This document shows, one piece after another, positions 1-8,650 of a DNA stretch of 27,354 nt. A program made the position numbers and the translations under genes. Source of the DNA: a virus. Location of the stretch: the IMG/VR virus record IMGVR_UViG_3300013131_000206, positions 1 to 27,354 of that record; one strand, written 5' to 3'. How positions within the stretch are numbered: position 1 is the first letter of the stretch; each line of letters starts with the position of its first letter. Under the pieces are notes generated by a model that did no database searches, was not told where the DNA came from, and saw only the letters and a list, made by a program, of their open reading frames with translations.

Positions 1-30
1 TAAATTTTTCCGTTAATCAAATTAGTTGTT

Positions 31-42
31 TTATAAATAATC
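31..42 (-). promoter_or_regulatory. Variant of the recurrent GATATTTATA element
   Basis: The minus strand reads GATTATTTATAA just after the reductase terminator, with one extra T relative to the other copies. It would drive the next gene, which lies outside the window. The support is its placement between a terminator and the next gene. Confidence 0.35.
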
Positions 43-76
43 ATAAAAGCTCCTTATATAAATAAATATAAGGAGC
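43..76 (-). terminator. Rho-independent terminator after the reductase gene
   Basis: Perfect 10-bp inverted repeat (GCTCCTTATA at 49-58, TATAAGGAGC at 67-76) with an 8-nt AT loop. On the minus strand it is followed by TTTT. It starts nine bases after the reductase stop codon. Confidence 0.8.
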
Positions 77-84
77 CTGTGAAA

Positions 85-1941
85 TTAAATAATAGTGCAA
101 TTGCCACCCGCGCAGGCCAACTCTCCAGATAAATTCGTATTATCATCTAATTCAATAACTTGCGATAAATCTACATTTGATAAACTTTGAAATAATTGTT
201 CGTATTCTTCTTTAGTACAATCTTCAAATGGACTTTGCATATATGTATGATCTGAATATGGCAATACCGATAACCCATTATAATGGTCTCTGTTTTCCCA
301 CATCCATTCTCCTGCCAATTCCCATTCATCAGCTTTCAACGAAACCGTTGCTGATACATTGTGAGTATTGTTTCCTGATCTATGTCCTGGTTTAACCCAT
401 TCTAAATGTACTTTTTTGATTCGATCTAGCAATGCAAATGGAGATTCCGTACGAAGAATTGCTCCTTCGGGTGCCTTTTGTGGAATTGAAATAACCGCAG
501 TATCGTGTGGACGAAAGTACTCATCTTCTACAAGCTCTGGGTGATTAATTGCCAAATATGTGTAAATTGCTTCATTCTTTCCAACTCGGATTCTTCTTAC
601 ATAATAATCATTGTGCCATGCATGAATACCCGATGATGTTCCTAATGCTAAAGATGTTGTTCCTGCAGGCTTAACCGTTGTGGTACGAGCTGAACGATTA
701 ATATCAATCAATTCTGCAACACGTTGATTTTCTTCTTTAACTGCCTTTGCCGCTGCTTTCATATCATATCCTAATACCGTGCCAGATCCAATACCTGTCA
801 TTGAAACACCAATAAGTGCATCTTTCTCAGTTGTGCGTTTCCATATAGGACGAAGATAATGAAAATCCGTATATCCTGCTTGGAGTGTTCCAATAAATGC
901 TGCAGCACGTACTCGTGCCATTAAATCGTCTTGCGACTCAACGTCTGATGCATTTACTTCACATAGGTTACAAAATTGAAATGGTCGAAGTGCAATTTCG
1001 CAGCATGGGTTAGTTCCCCAATCTTTGTCATTACTTAAATAGATTCCAGGCTCACCAGCATTTGATAATTCAACTCGTTTCCATAAATCCATGAAAAATT
1101 CTTTGGTAACTTTGTGACGAATCAATACTGCAGAATTATTTGCTCGACCTCGTTGTGGATTTGTTTCCCACCATGCACCTGATTTACATGCAATCATTTC
1201 TTCATCGTCTGCACTAAATAAAGATATAAGTGCTGCTCTACGAATTCCACCTGCTAATACTGCATCTGCAACGTGACATACCATATCATGTACTTCAATT
1301 GGAGAAAGTTTATCGCCATCTTCTTTAGCATCTAAAATACCTTGCAATTTAATCAAACATTCTTTTAAAGGCTGTGGTCCTGGAGCTTTTCCTCCCGATG
1401 TAACCAATCTAGCACCTTTAGCTCTAATGTCTGAAAAATCAAATGAATACGATGTTCCGCCTTCGAAATAAGATTTAACTAGAACTTTTACTGCATCAGC
1501 CCATCCTTCAATTGAATCTGCAATCAAATATCTTCGAGTACGTTTTGTGTTTGGTTTACGAATTTCTGGTAATGCTTCAACATGATGTTTTTGCACAGAA
1601 TAACCAACGCCTGTCCCGCCTAGCAATAAAAACATTGCTTCAGCAAAAGCACGATAATCATCTATAGGAAGATATGCACAATTATAAATTCGATTTGGAG
1701 AGATTTCAATTGGTTTGCCTCCAAATTGTAAACTACGCATTGAAGGTAATACTTTTTTATTATATACAAATTGATATGCAGATTCAATTTCTTCCCTTAA
1801 TTTGGGGTATTTTTTGATGTGCATTTCTTTGTTTCTTGTAACTAGTTCTTCCCATGTTTCTCTGCGGTTAAGCTCGGGAAGATATTTGGCATATTTCATA
1901 TATACCGTAATTTCACTTAAAATTTGATTTGAAATCTCCAT
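85..1941 (-). CDS. nrdJ: Class II (adenosylcobalamin-dependent) ribonucleotide reductase, monomeric type
   Basis: Reduces ribonucleotides to deoxyribonucleotides for phage DNA synthesis, using a B12-derived radical and therefore no oxygen and no separate radical-generating subunit. The 618-residue protein has the cysteines expected of the Lactobacillus leichmannii-type enzyme: C88 (RIYNCAY), C313 within NPCCEI with E315 two residues on, and C324 eleven residues after C313, matching the spacing of C408/E410/C419. The C-terminal tail ends CAGGNCTII, a Cys-x4-Cys pair like the one that re-reduces the active site in that family. A KPAGTTS motif lies in the second half. It is shorter than the roughly 739-residue Lactobacillus enzyme. 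The ATG at 1941 is preceded by AAGGAG at good spacing. It is the last gene before a terminator and sits downstream of the helicase terminator, so it is probably its own transcription unit. Family assignment is confident. Confidence 0.93.
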   Translation of the reverse strand: MEISNQILSEITVYMKYAKYLPELNRRETWEELVTRNKEMHIKKYPKLREEIESAYQFVYNKKVLPSMRSLQFGGKPIEISPNRIYNCAYLPIDDYRAFAEAMFLLLGGTGVGYSVQKHHVEALPEIRKPNTKRTRRYLIADSIEGWADAVKVLVKSYFEGGTSYSFDFSDIRAKGARLVTSGGKAPGPQPLKECLIKLQGILDAKEDGDKLSPIEVHDMVCHVADAVLAGGIRRAALISLFSADDEEMIACKSGAWWETNPQRGRANNSAVLIRHKVTKEFFMDLWKRVELSNAGEPGIYLSNDKDWGTNPCCEIALRPFQFCNLCEVNASDVESQDDLMARVRAAAFIGTLQAGYTDFHYLRPIWKRTTEKDALIGVSMTGIGSGTVLGYDMKAAAKAVKEENQRVAELIDINRSARTTTVKPAGTTSLALGTSSGIHAWHNDYYVRRIRVGKNEAIYTYLAINHPELVEDEYFRPHDTAVISIPQKAPEGAILRTESPFALLDRIKKVHLEWVKPGHRSGNNTHNVSATVSLKADEWELAGEWMWENRDHYNGLSVLPYSDHTYMQSPFEDCTKEEYEQLFQSLSNVDLSQVIELDDNTNLSGELACAGGNCTII

Positions 1942-1987
1942 TGTTGTAATCTCCTTAGATGTTTTATTAACTTAAATTTTTTAGATG

Positions 1988-2012
1988 AAAAAAGGAAGGA
2001 AAACTCCTTCCT
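1988..2012 (-). terminator. Rho-independent terminator after the helicase gene
   Basis: 8-bp perfect stem AGGAAGGA/TCCTTCCT (arms 1993-2000 and 2005-2012) with a 4-nt loop, followed on the minus strand by a run of T. It separates the helicase gene from the reductase gene. Confidence 0.8.
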
Positions 2013-2023
2013 ACTTTCTTTCA

Positions 2024-2033
2024 TATAAATATC
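2024..2033 (-). promoter_or_regulatory. Recurrent element GATATTTATA downstream of the helicase gene
   Basis: Exact minus-strand copy of GATATTTATA between the helicase stop codon and the terminator at 1988-2012. A transcript starting here would run straight into that terminator, which is unlike the other copies of the element. Confidence 0.35.
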
Positions 2034-2036
2034 ATT

Positions 2037-3392
2037 TTATCCCAAAGTTCCTCCGAGATCTTTAAACTTTTGTGCTAAATTTTTCTTAACTAAATTCTCG
2101 CCCGTTTTCATGATCTGCGTAGTTTGTTTGCCTTGAGTTGTTTGTGGTTCAAAGAATTGAAATTGACCATTATTTGTATTGATCTTACTTGGTAGCGTAA
2201 TACCATCTGGTCCAAATCTGTTCTTAATAACATGTCCTCTACCAGTTCCTGATAATTTATCTTCTACTTTTCTAGACAGTGACATTAAAAAATCAGCAAC
2301 CATTACTTTTCCATATGATGATGCAATTTTGTCTGCTTCAATTACATCTTCTTCTAATGCACTACGACCTGCCTGCGATGCTGTCCATACTGGAATTTTA
2401 TATTCTCCTGCCATACCTCGCAATTCTTCATATAAATCTTCCAATGCTTCGTGCTTATCTTTTTTAGTATTTACTTTGAGCAAGTCACCGTAATCTACAA
2501 TAATCAAATCAGGTGTTTTGCCTTGCATCATTGTTTTTTCAATATGTGCTTTAAGTGCCATTACTCCTACCGACTTTGTAGGGTAGTATTTAACAATCAA
2601 ATCTCCCGTTAGAGACTGCATCTTTTCTTCCACAGTTTCTTGATGATGCTTAAGTGTTTGTGCGTTTATACCAGTTAAAACCGAGTCATATCGCTGTCCT
2701 ACATAGTTCTCATTGAGCTCTAATGTATAATGAATAACTGTTTTTCCTGCTCTAACTGCATTAGCACCGATGTTGATAAGCATCCAAGATTTACCAATAC
2801 CTGCAGGAGCCATCACTACTCCTAACTCACCAGGAGCCAATCCGCCATCCATTAAATCGTCAATAACATCCCAACCCGTTGTGATTGTATGTCGAGCAGC
2901 TTCATTGTATCGTGCAGCTACATTATTAACGTAATCTAATCCAATGTCAGTATCAGCACCAGCTTTCATAGCACTATCCATTTTGGTTTTAATTGCATCA
3001 TAGTTACCCATTTTGAGTAACGATACCGAATCCATAATGGCCCGTTTGATTTCTTGATTCTTGCAAAATTTAAGAATTTCATCTTTTACAAAAGAAAGGT
3101 CATCAGATTCCATATAACGGAATACTTCTTTCAATTGTTCTAATACTGCAGTTTTTAAGATGTCATTTTCAATTTCGGTTATTTTGACTTTAAGTACATC
3201 TTTAGATGGCGGAGCTTTGTACTGCCTAAAATGTTCCAATACAATTTCTAACAACCAACTGTTTGCATCTGATTCAAAATAATCAGGTTGAATGATATCT
3301 GCAATTTGTTGTAAAAATATTCGGTCTGTAAATAATGCGGCTATAACTTTGACTTGAAAGCCAAAACCATATTCGGAAAGTTTGTCGGTCAT
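2037..3392 (-). CDS. gp41: Replicative DNA helicase, DnaB/T4 gp41 type
   Basis: Hexameric 5'-3' helicase that unwinds DNA at the phage fork. The first 120 or so residues are a helical N-terminal domain. The RecA-like motor follows, with Walker A APAGIGKS at residues 195-202, a DnaB-type segment HYTLELNE shortly after, and a Walker B strand ending in IIVDYGDLL. The length of 451 residues is close to T4 gp41 (475). There is no Shine-Dalgarno sequence before the ATG at 3392; a possible promoter there would start transcription at or next to the ATG (see 3399-3426). It lies between the FEN nuclease and the reductase genes in a replication cluster. I see no primase or gp59-type loader gene in the window. 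Family is secure; assignment to gp41 rather than bacterial DnaB rests on size and neighbours. Confidence 0.92.
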   Translation of the reverse strand: MTDKLSEYGFGFQVKVIAALFTDRIFLQQIADIIQPDYFESDANSWLLEIVLEHFRQYKAPPSKDVLKVKITEIENDILKTAVLEQLKEVFRYMESDDLSFVKDEILKFCKNQEIKRAIMDSVSLLKMGNYDAIKTKMDSAMKAGADTDIGLDYVNNVAARYNEAARHTITTGWDVIDDLMDGGLAPGELGVVMAPAGIGKSWMLINIGANAVRAGKTVIHYTLELNENYVGQRYDSVLTGINAQTLKHHQETVEEKMQSLTGDLIVKYYPTKSVGVMALKAHIEKTMMQGKTPDLIIVDYGDLLKVNTKKDKHEALEDLYEELRGMAGEYKIPVWTASQAGRSALEEDVIEADKIASSYGKVMVADFLMSLSRKVEDKLSGTGRGHVIKNRFGPDGITLPSKINTNNGQFQFFEPQTTQGKQTTQIMKTGENLVKKNLAQKFKDLGGTLG

Positions 3393-3398
3393 ATAACC

Positions 3399-3426
3399 AT
3401 TATATAAAAAACGTTGTTAAAATCAA
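3399..3426 (-). promoter_or_regulatory. Possible sigma70-type promoter giving a leaderless helicase mRNA
   Basis: On the minus strand TTGATT (3421-3426) and TATAAT (3399-3404) are separated by 16 nt. Six nt after TATAAT comes the helicase ATG, so the predicted start point falls at or next to the first base of the start codon. No Shine-Dalgarno sequence is visible. In AT-rich DNA such matches can arise by chance. Confidence 0.35.
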
Positions 3427-3427
3427 A

Positions 3428-4495
3428 TTATTTGTGTGTTTGTTTTGCAAATGCATTTAAAGACAACCAAGTATTGTTCAACCAATCTGGCAAATTTTTC
3501 ATGATAGCCCACATCTTATCTTCATAAAATAATCTTTGAAACTCAGCACGATTTAATTCAGGTATAGGTTGTTCCATAATACCACGAATACGTGTTGCAG
3601 TCTGTGCTGGTATATCAAGCAATTTGATATTCATTAATTGATAATTTTGTTCAATGATTTGACTATTATCAAGAATTTTTTGATATGATTTAGATTCTTT
3701 AAGCAATGCCGTGCTTTTGTCAAACAATTGCTGTGTCGAATATGGTACTGCAGCTGCTAATTCTGGAATCAATTTCAATATAGTTTTTGGACCTATTCCA
3801 TTAACACCTGGAATGTTGTCTGAAGCATCGCCCGTAAATGATCTATAAATAACCATGTTAGCAGGATGCACTCCAAATTCTTCTTGCACGGTGTCTACAT
3901 TATACATTTTCTTTTTAATAGGAGACCATACTTGAATGCGATCATCTACTAATTGATAAAAGTCTCTATCTGTAGATACAATGGTAATCTTTTTGCATTC
4001 CGTTTCATACATTTGTGCAACGTACGCAATGGTATCATCTGCCTCAATTCCATCCATTGAAATAAATGTAACAGGCAAATTGTCTAGATAAGAAATCAAA
4101 CGACTAAATTGATGCCGCATTGATTCTTGTTCTTGCTCCAAAGTAGATTCATGATGATCATGACGACGCAATTTGGTTTTATTTGCTCTGTTTGCTTTGT
4201 AATCACCGTAAATACGTTTTCTTCGTGCAGAACCCCCGCGACCATCGAAAACGATAATGCATCGAGTTGGTTTAAAATCTCGTATGCTTTTACCTACTGA
4301 ATATAAAAATCCAGTAATGCCGCCGATGTGATTGCCATCTTCATTGTATGCGGGAGTTGCGCCGAAGCTTCTAATAAAAGTGTTCAGTCCGTCAAACACC
4401 ATGAGATGATCATTGACGCTTGACGGAGCAGAACTCTTTTCTTGTTGTAACTCTTTGAATAATTGCTGATACTTATTCTTCATCATAAACTTCAT
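3428..4495 (-). CDS. rnh: 5'-3' exonuclease / flap endonuclease, T4 RNase H type
   Basis: Removes RNA primers and flaps during lagging-strand synthesis. Acidic metal-binding positions of the FEN family are visible in order: D35 (VFDGLN), D84 (VFDGRGG), E151/D153/D154 (GIEADDT), D176/D178 (STDRDF) and D223/D226 (TGDASDN). The last group leads into the helix-3-turn-helix GVNGIGPKT that grips double-stranded DNA. A positively charged arch follows D84 (residues 91-112, rich in R and K). The 355 residues exceed T4 RNase H (305). The longest start at 4495 overlaps the uvsX stop by 23 nt; an ATG at 4486 is an equally good start, and no strong Shine-Dalgarno sequence decides between them. The overlap implies translational coupling to uvsX. 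Confidence 0.92.
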   Translation of the reverse strand: MKFMMKNKYQQLFKELQQEKSSAPSSVNDHLMVFDGLNTFIRSFGATPAYNEDGNHIGGITGFLYSVGKSIRDFKPTRCIIVFDGRGGSARRKRIYGDYKANRANKTKLRRHDHHESTLEQEQESMRHQFSRLISYLDNLPVTFISMDGIEADDTIAYVAQMYETECKKITIVSTDRDFYQLVDDRIQVWSPIKKKMYNVDTVQEEFGVHPANMVIYRSFTGDASDNIPGVNGIGPKTILKLIPELAAAVPYSTQQLFDKSTALLKESKSYQKILDNSQIIEQNYQLMNIKLLDIPAQTATRIRGIMEQPIPELNRAEFQRLFYEDKMWAIMKNLPDWLNNTWLSLNAFAKQTHK

Positions 4496-5633
4496 CTACG
4501 ACAATTACGTCATCAATACCACCATCAACACCGGCTTGATATTTGAAGATATAAGCATCGCATATTCTTTGATATAACCTTTCTTTTGCTTCTGAGTTAT
4601 TAATAACCTTTTCCACAAAATCTTTGCTTTGAAATTTGAGCTCGCCATGAGTTTCACCAGTTTCGATATCTACGTCTTCTAACGTATACCATGCCCCGGA
4701 TTGCTTAACGATATCAAAATTCTTCATGATGTTCAACCAACCACCATAATTGTCAATTCCTGAATCATAATAGATTTCATAATCAACTTTGCGATGTGGA
4801 GGACCCATCCTGTTTTTTACTACTTGTACATTTGTTTTGCTACCCACAACTTGTTCAACACCACTTACTTTGGCTTTGATCATTCCGGTATTTTTCAAAC
4901 GCAATCTAACCGAAGCATGAAATGGAATTGCTTTACCGCCTGCAGTTGTCCATTGATCACCAAATGATACGCCCATTTTGGTACGTAATTGATTGGTAAA
5001 TATAAGACAAATACGTTCTCGTGCAATCCAATTGGTAACTTTTCGCATTGCCTTTGATAATATAATGGATTTGCTTGTTGCATAACCATCCTTATCATAC
5101 TCAGCTGACATTTCAATTTTTGTAGATGCACCCATGATTGAATCCACTACAATCGTAACTAAACGATTTTTGTCTGATTTACGTACTCCTTCAACAATAG
5201 TTTCAATTGTTTCAAAAATTTCTTCAATTGTCTCTAAAGGAACATAAAGCATTGTTTTCAAATCAACGCCAATTGCTGTTAAAAATTCAGAACTTACTGC
5301 AGCTTCTGTATCAATATATACTGCTAATCCGCCTTTCTTTTGTGTTTCTGCTAATGTGTGTGCAGCTAACAACGATTTACCAGATGCTTCCAATCCGGTA
5401 ATTTCAGTGATGCGCCCAACGGGAAAACCTCCATGGGCGCGATTTGAAATTGCTAAATCGAGCATCGAGCAACCAGATGATACCCATTCTGTTACATTGC
5501 TTGGAGCATCTTCATCGCCATCTAAAAAGAATGCAGTTTTGAGTGCTTGACCTTTAAATTGCTTGTTGATACTTTCTGCCAATGTTGATGCTAGAGCATC
5601 TTCTATTTCCAGTTTACTTTTACTCTTTGCCAT
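4473..5633 (-). CDS. uvsX: UvsX/RecA-type recombinase
   Basis: ATP-dependent strand-exchange protein that coats single-stranded DNA for repair and recombination-dependent replication. Walker A is GLEASGKS at residues 80-87, Walker B is the hydrophobic strand ending VVDSIMG, and a RecA L2-like segment TTAGGKAIPFHAS follows. An acidic C-terminal tail (VVDEVYDEE) is typical of the family. The length, 386 residues, is near T4 UvsX (391). A good Shine-Dalgarno sequence (GAGGT) lies about 7 nt before the ATG, and the gene starts 15 nt after the gp32-like gene ends. The gene order gp32-like, uvsX, FEN, helicase suggests co-expression of proteins acting at the same fork. Confidence 0.95.
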   Translation of the reverse strand: MAKSKSKLEIEDALASTLAESINKQFKGQALKTAFFLDGDEDAPSNVTEWVSSGCSMLDLAISNRAHGGFPVGRITEITGLEASGKSLLAAHTLAETQKKGGLAVYIDTEAAVSSEFLTAIGVDLKTMLYVPLETIEEIFETIETIVEGVRKSDKNRLVTIVVDSIMGASTKIEMSAEYDKDGYATSKSIILSKAMRKVTNWIARERICLIFTNQLRTKMGVSFGDQWTTAGGKAIPFHASVRLRLKNTGMIKAKVSGVEQVVGSKTNVQVVKNRMGPPHRKVDYEIYYDSGIDNYGGWLNIMKNFDIVKQSGAWYTLEDVDIETGETHGELKFQSKDFVEKVINNSEAKERLYQRICDAYIFKYQAGVDGGIDDVIVVDEVYDEE

Positions 5634-5648
5634 TTTATAACCTCACTG

Positions 5649-6419
5649 TTAGTTGTTGAATAAATCATCAAATGCAGAAGCAACATCATCAACTTTTTTA
5701 GTTGCAGCCGGCTTAGCAGCTTTTGCTGGAGCTGGAGCTTCGTCTTCATCATCTGAATCAACATCTGAATCTGCATTTTCTGGATTCATCCATTCTGCTA
5801 ATGCTTTTTCTAATTCTTCATAAGATGGTTCTGGAAATAAATCAGTAATCGTAGGTTGATTCATGATTTTTTGTGCAATGTCTTTGTCTTCGGTTGCAGG
5901 TTGTGTATTAGGCTTAACACGAATTGCAGTCTTTGGATAAGCTCCGCCTTCTGCTGGCGTAAACTCTACATCAATATCACGACCATTCATCAAATCCGTA
6001 ATGTCACCATAATCTGGATCAGAGATAATTGAAAGCAATTCTGTGTAGATTGTTTTACCAAATCCCCAAAACTTAACACCTTCAGATTCCTTACCGCGAA
6101 TAATTACGGGAACATAGGTACGCATTTTAGGTTCAATCTTACGACCCATTAGCCAATCTTCTTTATCTCCGGTTTTTTTAAGCTTATCTGCAAATTCTAC
6201 GATTGGATCTGCATTGCCAAATGTGATCGGCGATAACATGGATTTCTTTCCGATGTCATAATGAAAATACAATTCTAAAAACGGATTTTCTTTGCGATGA
6301 ACGTAAGGTACAATGCGCACCCTCGTTTTTCCTGCTTCGGGTTTCCAAAGATTCTGTTTTTTGTCATCGGCTTTGTTTAATTGATTAAGTTTTGCTTTGA
6401 TAGCATCTAAGTTTAACAT
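5649..6419 (-). CDS. gp32: Single-stranded DNA-binding protein, T4 gp32 type
   Basis: Coats single-stranded DNA and organises helicase loading and UvsX assembly in T4-like replisomes. The 256-residue protein has a basic N-terminal segment and a central part with gp32-like blocks (LWKPEAGKTRVRIVPY near residue 24, FHYDIGKKS, FWGFGKTIY). A Pro/Ala/Lys linker is flanked by a very acidic stretch (DSDVDSDDEDE) and ends in an acidic, aromatic tail (SAFDDLFNN), which in T4 is the partner-binding end. It contains no cysteine at all, so the zinc site of T4 gp32 is absent. Shine-Dalgarno AAGGAA precedes the ATG. Position directly before uvsX supports the call. Confidence 0.88.
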   Translation of the reverse strand: MLNLDAIKAKLNQLNKADDKKQNLWKPEAGKTRVRIVPYVHRKENPFLELYFHYDIGKKSMLSPITFGNADPIVEFADKLKKTGDKEDWLMGRKIEPKMRTYVPVIIRGKESEGVKFWGFGKTIYTELLSIISDPDYGDITDLMNGRDIDVEFTPAEGGAYPKTAIRVKPNTQPATEDKDIAQKIMNQPTITDLFPEPSYEELEKALAEWMNPENADSDVDSDDEDEAPAPAKAAKPAATKKVDDVASAFDDLFNN

Positions 6420-6441
6420 AAATTTCCTTTTTGTTAAGTTG

Positions 6442-7188
6442 TTAATAAAAAATAATTAATAATAATATAATTGATTTACCGGTTAAATCCAAGTTTATAA
6501 TTTGTTTTTTTTTTAAATTCATCGTTTGTTTAAATGATTCGAGACGCTTTCGTTTATGTTCGTTAGATTGTGGCCCAGTTTTACGACCTAGTAACGTATT
6601 GCTAATTTTTTGTTTTATTTCGTCAGTTTTAGGTTTACCATAATTATGGTTTTTTTCACCTTTTTTTGCATCGCTTAGTTTTTTCTTTATCTCATTAGAT
6701 AACGGTTTACTCATTTGAGATTCGCTCTTTTGTAGTCGTCGATCTTTTGTCCAAGCTGCACTTAACTTTTTTTTAGTTTCGTTAGTATGTTGCTTACCTT
6801 TATTCCAAGCTTCTCGGCCTTTACTTGATTGACCAATTTTAAGTTTAGTTTCATCAGAATGAGTGAATGATTTTCTTGCTTCACTAATTAATAGTTTAAT
6901 ATGCTCGTATTCTCGACTACTAACCGTATAATTGCGTTGTTGCGTATTACTTTGTGTCTTGTTAGACATTAACCATAACGCATATAATAATTTATGATCA
7001 TTAGGATATATTTCACAAAGAAGTTTATGTGCTATGAAATGTTCTCGAGCTGTTAAGTCGACTAAATTTGATGCATCATTGTTCCCGCCTATACAACGTG
7101 GTATGATGTGATGTCTTTCTTTGTAACCTTGCAATGTTCTTGTTCGAGCTCGGTCAATTAATTGTGTATAAATTTGTTCATAATTCAT
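6442..7188 (-). CDS. HNH homing endonuclease with NUMOD3 repeats
   Basis: Free-standing mobile endonuclease. The HNH core is at residues 25-54: H26-H27 (RHHIIPRC), N41 and H50. The middle of the protein carries several NUMOD3-like DNA-binding repeats of the form (S/T)-(N/D)-E-x-K-x-K-(I/L)-S, for example HTNETKKKLS and PKTDEIKQKIS, one with a NHNYGKPK loop. The basic composition fits DNA binding. The last 17 residues turn abruptly hydrophobic (SIILLLIIFY), which looks like read-through into an AT-rich spacer and may mark 3'-end erosion. It sits just upstream of the gp32-like gene, a common place for such elements because they target conserved replication genes. Shine-Dalgarno AAGGA precedes the ATG. 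Function is confident; activity is unknown. Confidence 0.9.
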   Translation of the reverse strand: MNYEQIYTQLIDRARTRTLQGYKERHHIIPRCIGGNNDASNLVDLTAREHFIAHKLLCEIYPNDHKLLYALWLMSNKTQSNTQQRNYTVSSREYEHIKLLISEARKSFTHSDETKLKIGQSSKGREAWNKGKQHTNETKKKLSAAWTKDRRLQKSESQMSKPLSNEIKKKLSDAKKGEKNHNYGKPKTDEIKQKISNTLLGRKTGPQSNEHKRKRLESFKQTMNLKKKQIINLDLTGKSIILLLIIFY

Positions 7189-7263
7189 TTAATTAGTATC
7201 CTTAGTTAATTAATTATAATTTAATTAGTTATGTCGTTAATTCAAAGTTAATTGTTAAATTTT

Positions 7264-7707
7264 TTAGAATAGATAATCAGAAAGTACTTGATCATTTATT
7301 CCGTGTTTTTTTGCAACAAGTTCATCTTGTATTTCTACATTTTGAATATCGCCATCTTCATCGAATGAAACAGTAAAATCAATAGTATCAGATCCTACTT
7401 TTAATTCACAATCAAATTCAATATCAGATACTAAACGTGTTTGGTCATATGCACCCGTTGGATCGTTTTCACTTTCAATTTCTTGTTTGATGTCGTTTAT
7501 CAGATCTTGGAAATCGCTTTTATCAGCTACGCCGCCGCCTTGATATGTTACATACGAATATCCGCCAATATTTTTATCATATTCTGCACCGTTAATGACA
7601 AGTTGAACGTTATTAGAATCTAATTTATTTGTTAAATTTGTTTCAGATAAATTTTTAGTACCAAATCTACGCATATTTTCAGCTAAGATGTTTTTTAGAT
7701 TTTTCAT
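7264..7707 (-). CDS. Small acidic protein with a capsid-targeting-like leader (candidate internal head protein)
   Basis: 147 residues, no recognised family. The N-terminus MKNLKNILAE ends in Leu-Ala-Glu at residue 10, the (L/I)-x-E rule for cleavage by T4 prohead protease gp21, and resembles the 10-residue capsid-targeting sequence of T4 internal proteins (MKTYQEFIAE). A second possible site, NLSE, ends at residue 22. The remainder is acidic and soluble, without membrane segments: a GGYSYVTYQGGG stretch, a helix rich in D/E, and a predicted beta region. The next gene upstream (7733-8623) starts with the near-identical MIKLKNILVE. No Shine-Dalgarno sequence is evident. The gene is real by length and coding character; packaging into the head is inference. 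Confidence 0.7.
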   Translation of the reverse strand: MKNLKNILAENMRRFGTKNLSETNLTNKLDSNNVQLVINGAEYDKNIGGYSYVTYQGGGVADKSDFQDLINDIKQEIESENDPTGAYDQTRLVSDIEFDCELKVGSDTIDFTVSFDEDGDIQNVEIQDELVAKKHGINDQVLSDYLF

Positions 7708-7732
7708 AATTATATTCTATTAATATTAAAAT

Positions 7733-8623
7733 TTAATTTTTCCGAAATGTAATTTTTTTGTTATCGTCTTGTACAGCATTCCAGTATGTAGAAATATTGT
7801 TGTATACATCCTGTACTACAGCTTCTTCGTTTTTATTAGTCTGTAATTTTGCCATTAGTATGGTACAATCACCTTTGCCACTAATACATACATCTACTAC
7901 CGGTTCTAGAAACGAGCCTCTCATTTTCCCAGCTGCAATCTTGCCTGTTTTTCGGAAGAAAAAAGAAGGATCAATTTCAATATCAAATTGCGTCCAATAT
8001 TCTGGGTCTAACTTTGTTTTGGGATATTTGCGGATTTGGCGCCATGAACATATGTTCCATTTTTTTCCTTTCGTAACTGTCCATTTTGAGTTTGGGAGTG
8101 TGTTTAATTTTTTAGTAATAGCGTCAAACAAAGACCACGGTTTTAAATACGACATAAATGTAAGACCACTGTTAGGTTTGCCGGCGGTAGGCATCAACGT
8201 TTTGTACAATCTAGTGCCAGCGGAAATTTCATCACCGCTTTGAGAAAAAGTTTGTTCTTTGCCTTGTTTGTCTTTGTATGTATATGATATGAAATTAATT
8301 TTATCTAAATAGTAACCGTTATTTTTTATATTACCAAACGTTACAGAAAGTAACCCGTTATCATGAACTAAAGTAGCTTCAAATCTACTGTATCCGTAGG
8401 TACCTGGCATTTTAATGCTGTTTTTGTCTCTGCTAGCATTATCAAAATATAAACCTGTAATTTTAAAAGTTTCGTATTCGGATCCGATCTTTTGACTAAT
8501 GAAGCTTCCGTTTATTTGTGGAATCACCGAGTTAAATAACCTGGCCATTGCTTGATTCAAATTTTCATCACGATCCGTAGTGGCTGAAGCCTGTTCAACT
8601 AAAATATTTTTTAATTTTATCAT
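7733..8623 (-). CDS. Unknown protein with a capsid-targeting-like leader (candidate internal head protein)
   Basis: 296 residues, no family recognised. It starts MIKLKNILVE, a leader ending Leu-Val-Glu at residue 10, parallel to the leader of the next gene downstream. The body is rich in aromatic and basic residues (for example KWTVTKGKKWNICSWRQIRKY) with alternating beta-prone stretches and no membrane segment. This would suit a DNA- or wall-associated protein, but no catalytic motif stands out. Upstream lie a copy of the recurrent promoter-like element (8641-8650) and Shine-Dalgarno AGGAC, so it can be expressed with the virion genes. Virion packaging is inferred from the leader only. Confidence 0.7.
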   Translation of the reverse strand: MIKLKNILVEQASATTDRDENLNQAMARLFNSVIPQINGSFISQKIGSEYETFKITGLYFDNASRDKNSIKMPGTYGYSRFEATLVHDNGLLSVTFGNIKNNGYYLDKINFISYTYKDKQGKEQTFSQSGDEISAGTRLYKTLMPTAGKPNSGLTFMSYLKPWSLFDAITKKLNTLPNSKWTVTKGKKWNICSWRQIRKYPKTKLDPEYWTQFDIEIDPSFFFRKTGKIAAGKMRGSFLEPVVDVCISGKGDCTILMAKLQTNKNEEAVVQDVYNNISTYWNAVQDDNKKITFRKN

Positions 8624-8640
8624 TTTATTGTCCTATATAA

Positions 8641-8650
8641 TATAAATATC
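8641..8650 (-). promoter_or_regulatory. Recurrent element GATATTTATA, candidate late promoter
   Basis: Exact minus-strand copy, 17 nt before the ATG at 8623. It overlaps the TGA stop codon of the preceding gene. A Shine-Dalgarno AGGA follows in the short leader. Confidence 0.5.

Noticed and set aside
7189-7263. Possible promoter or origin in the AT-rich TTAATTA spacer
   Set aside because: Only low-complexity AT sequence with a stray TATAAT and no well-spaced -35; nothing specific can be supported.
7758-8243. Plus-strand open frame of 161 codons
   Set aside because: It is wholly antisense to the 296-residue gene, which has a good start context and neighbours in the same direction; no motif is seen.
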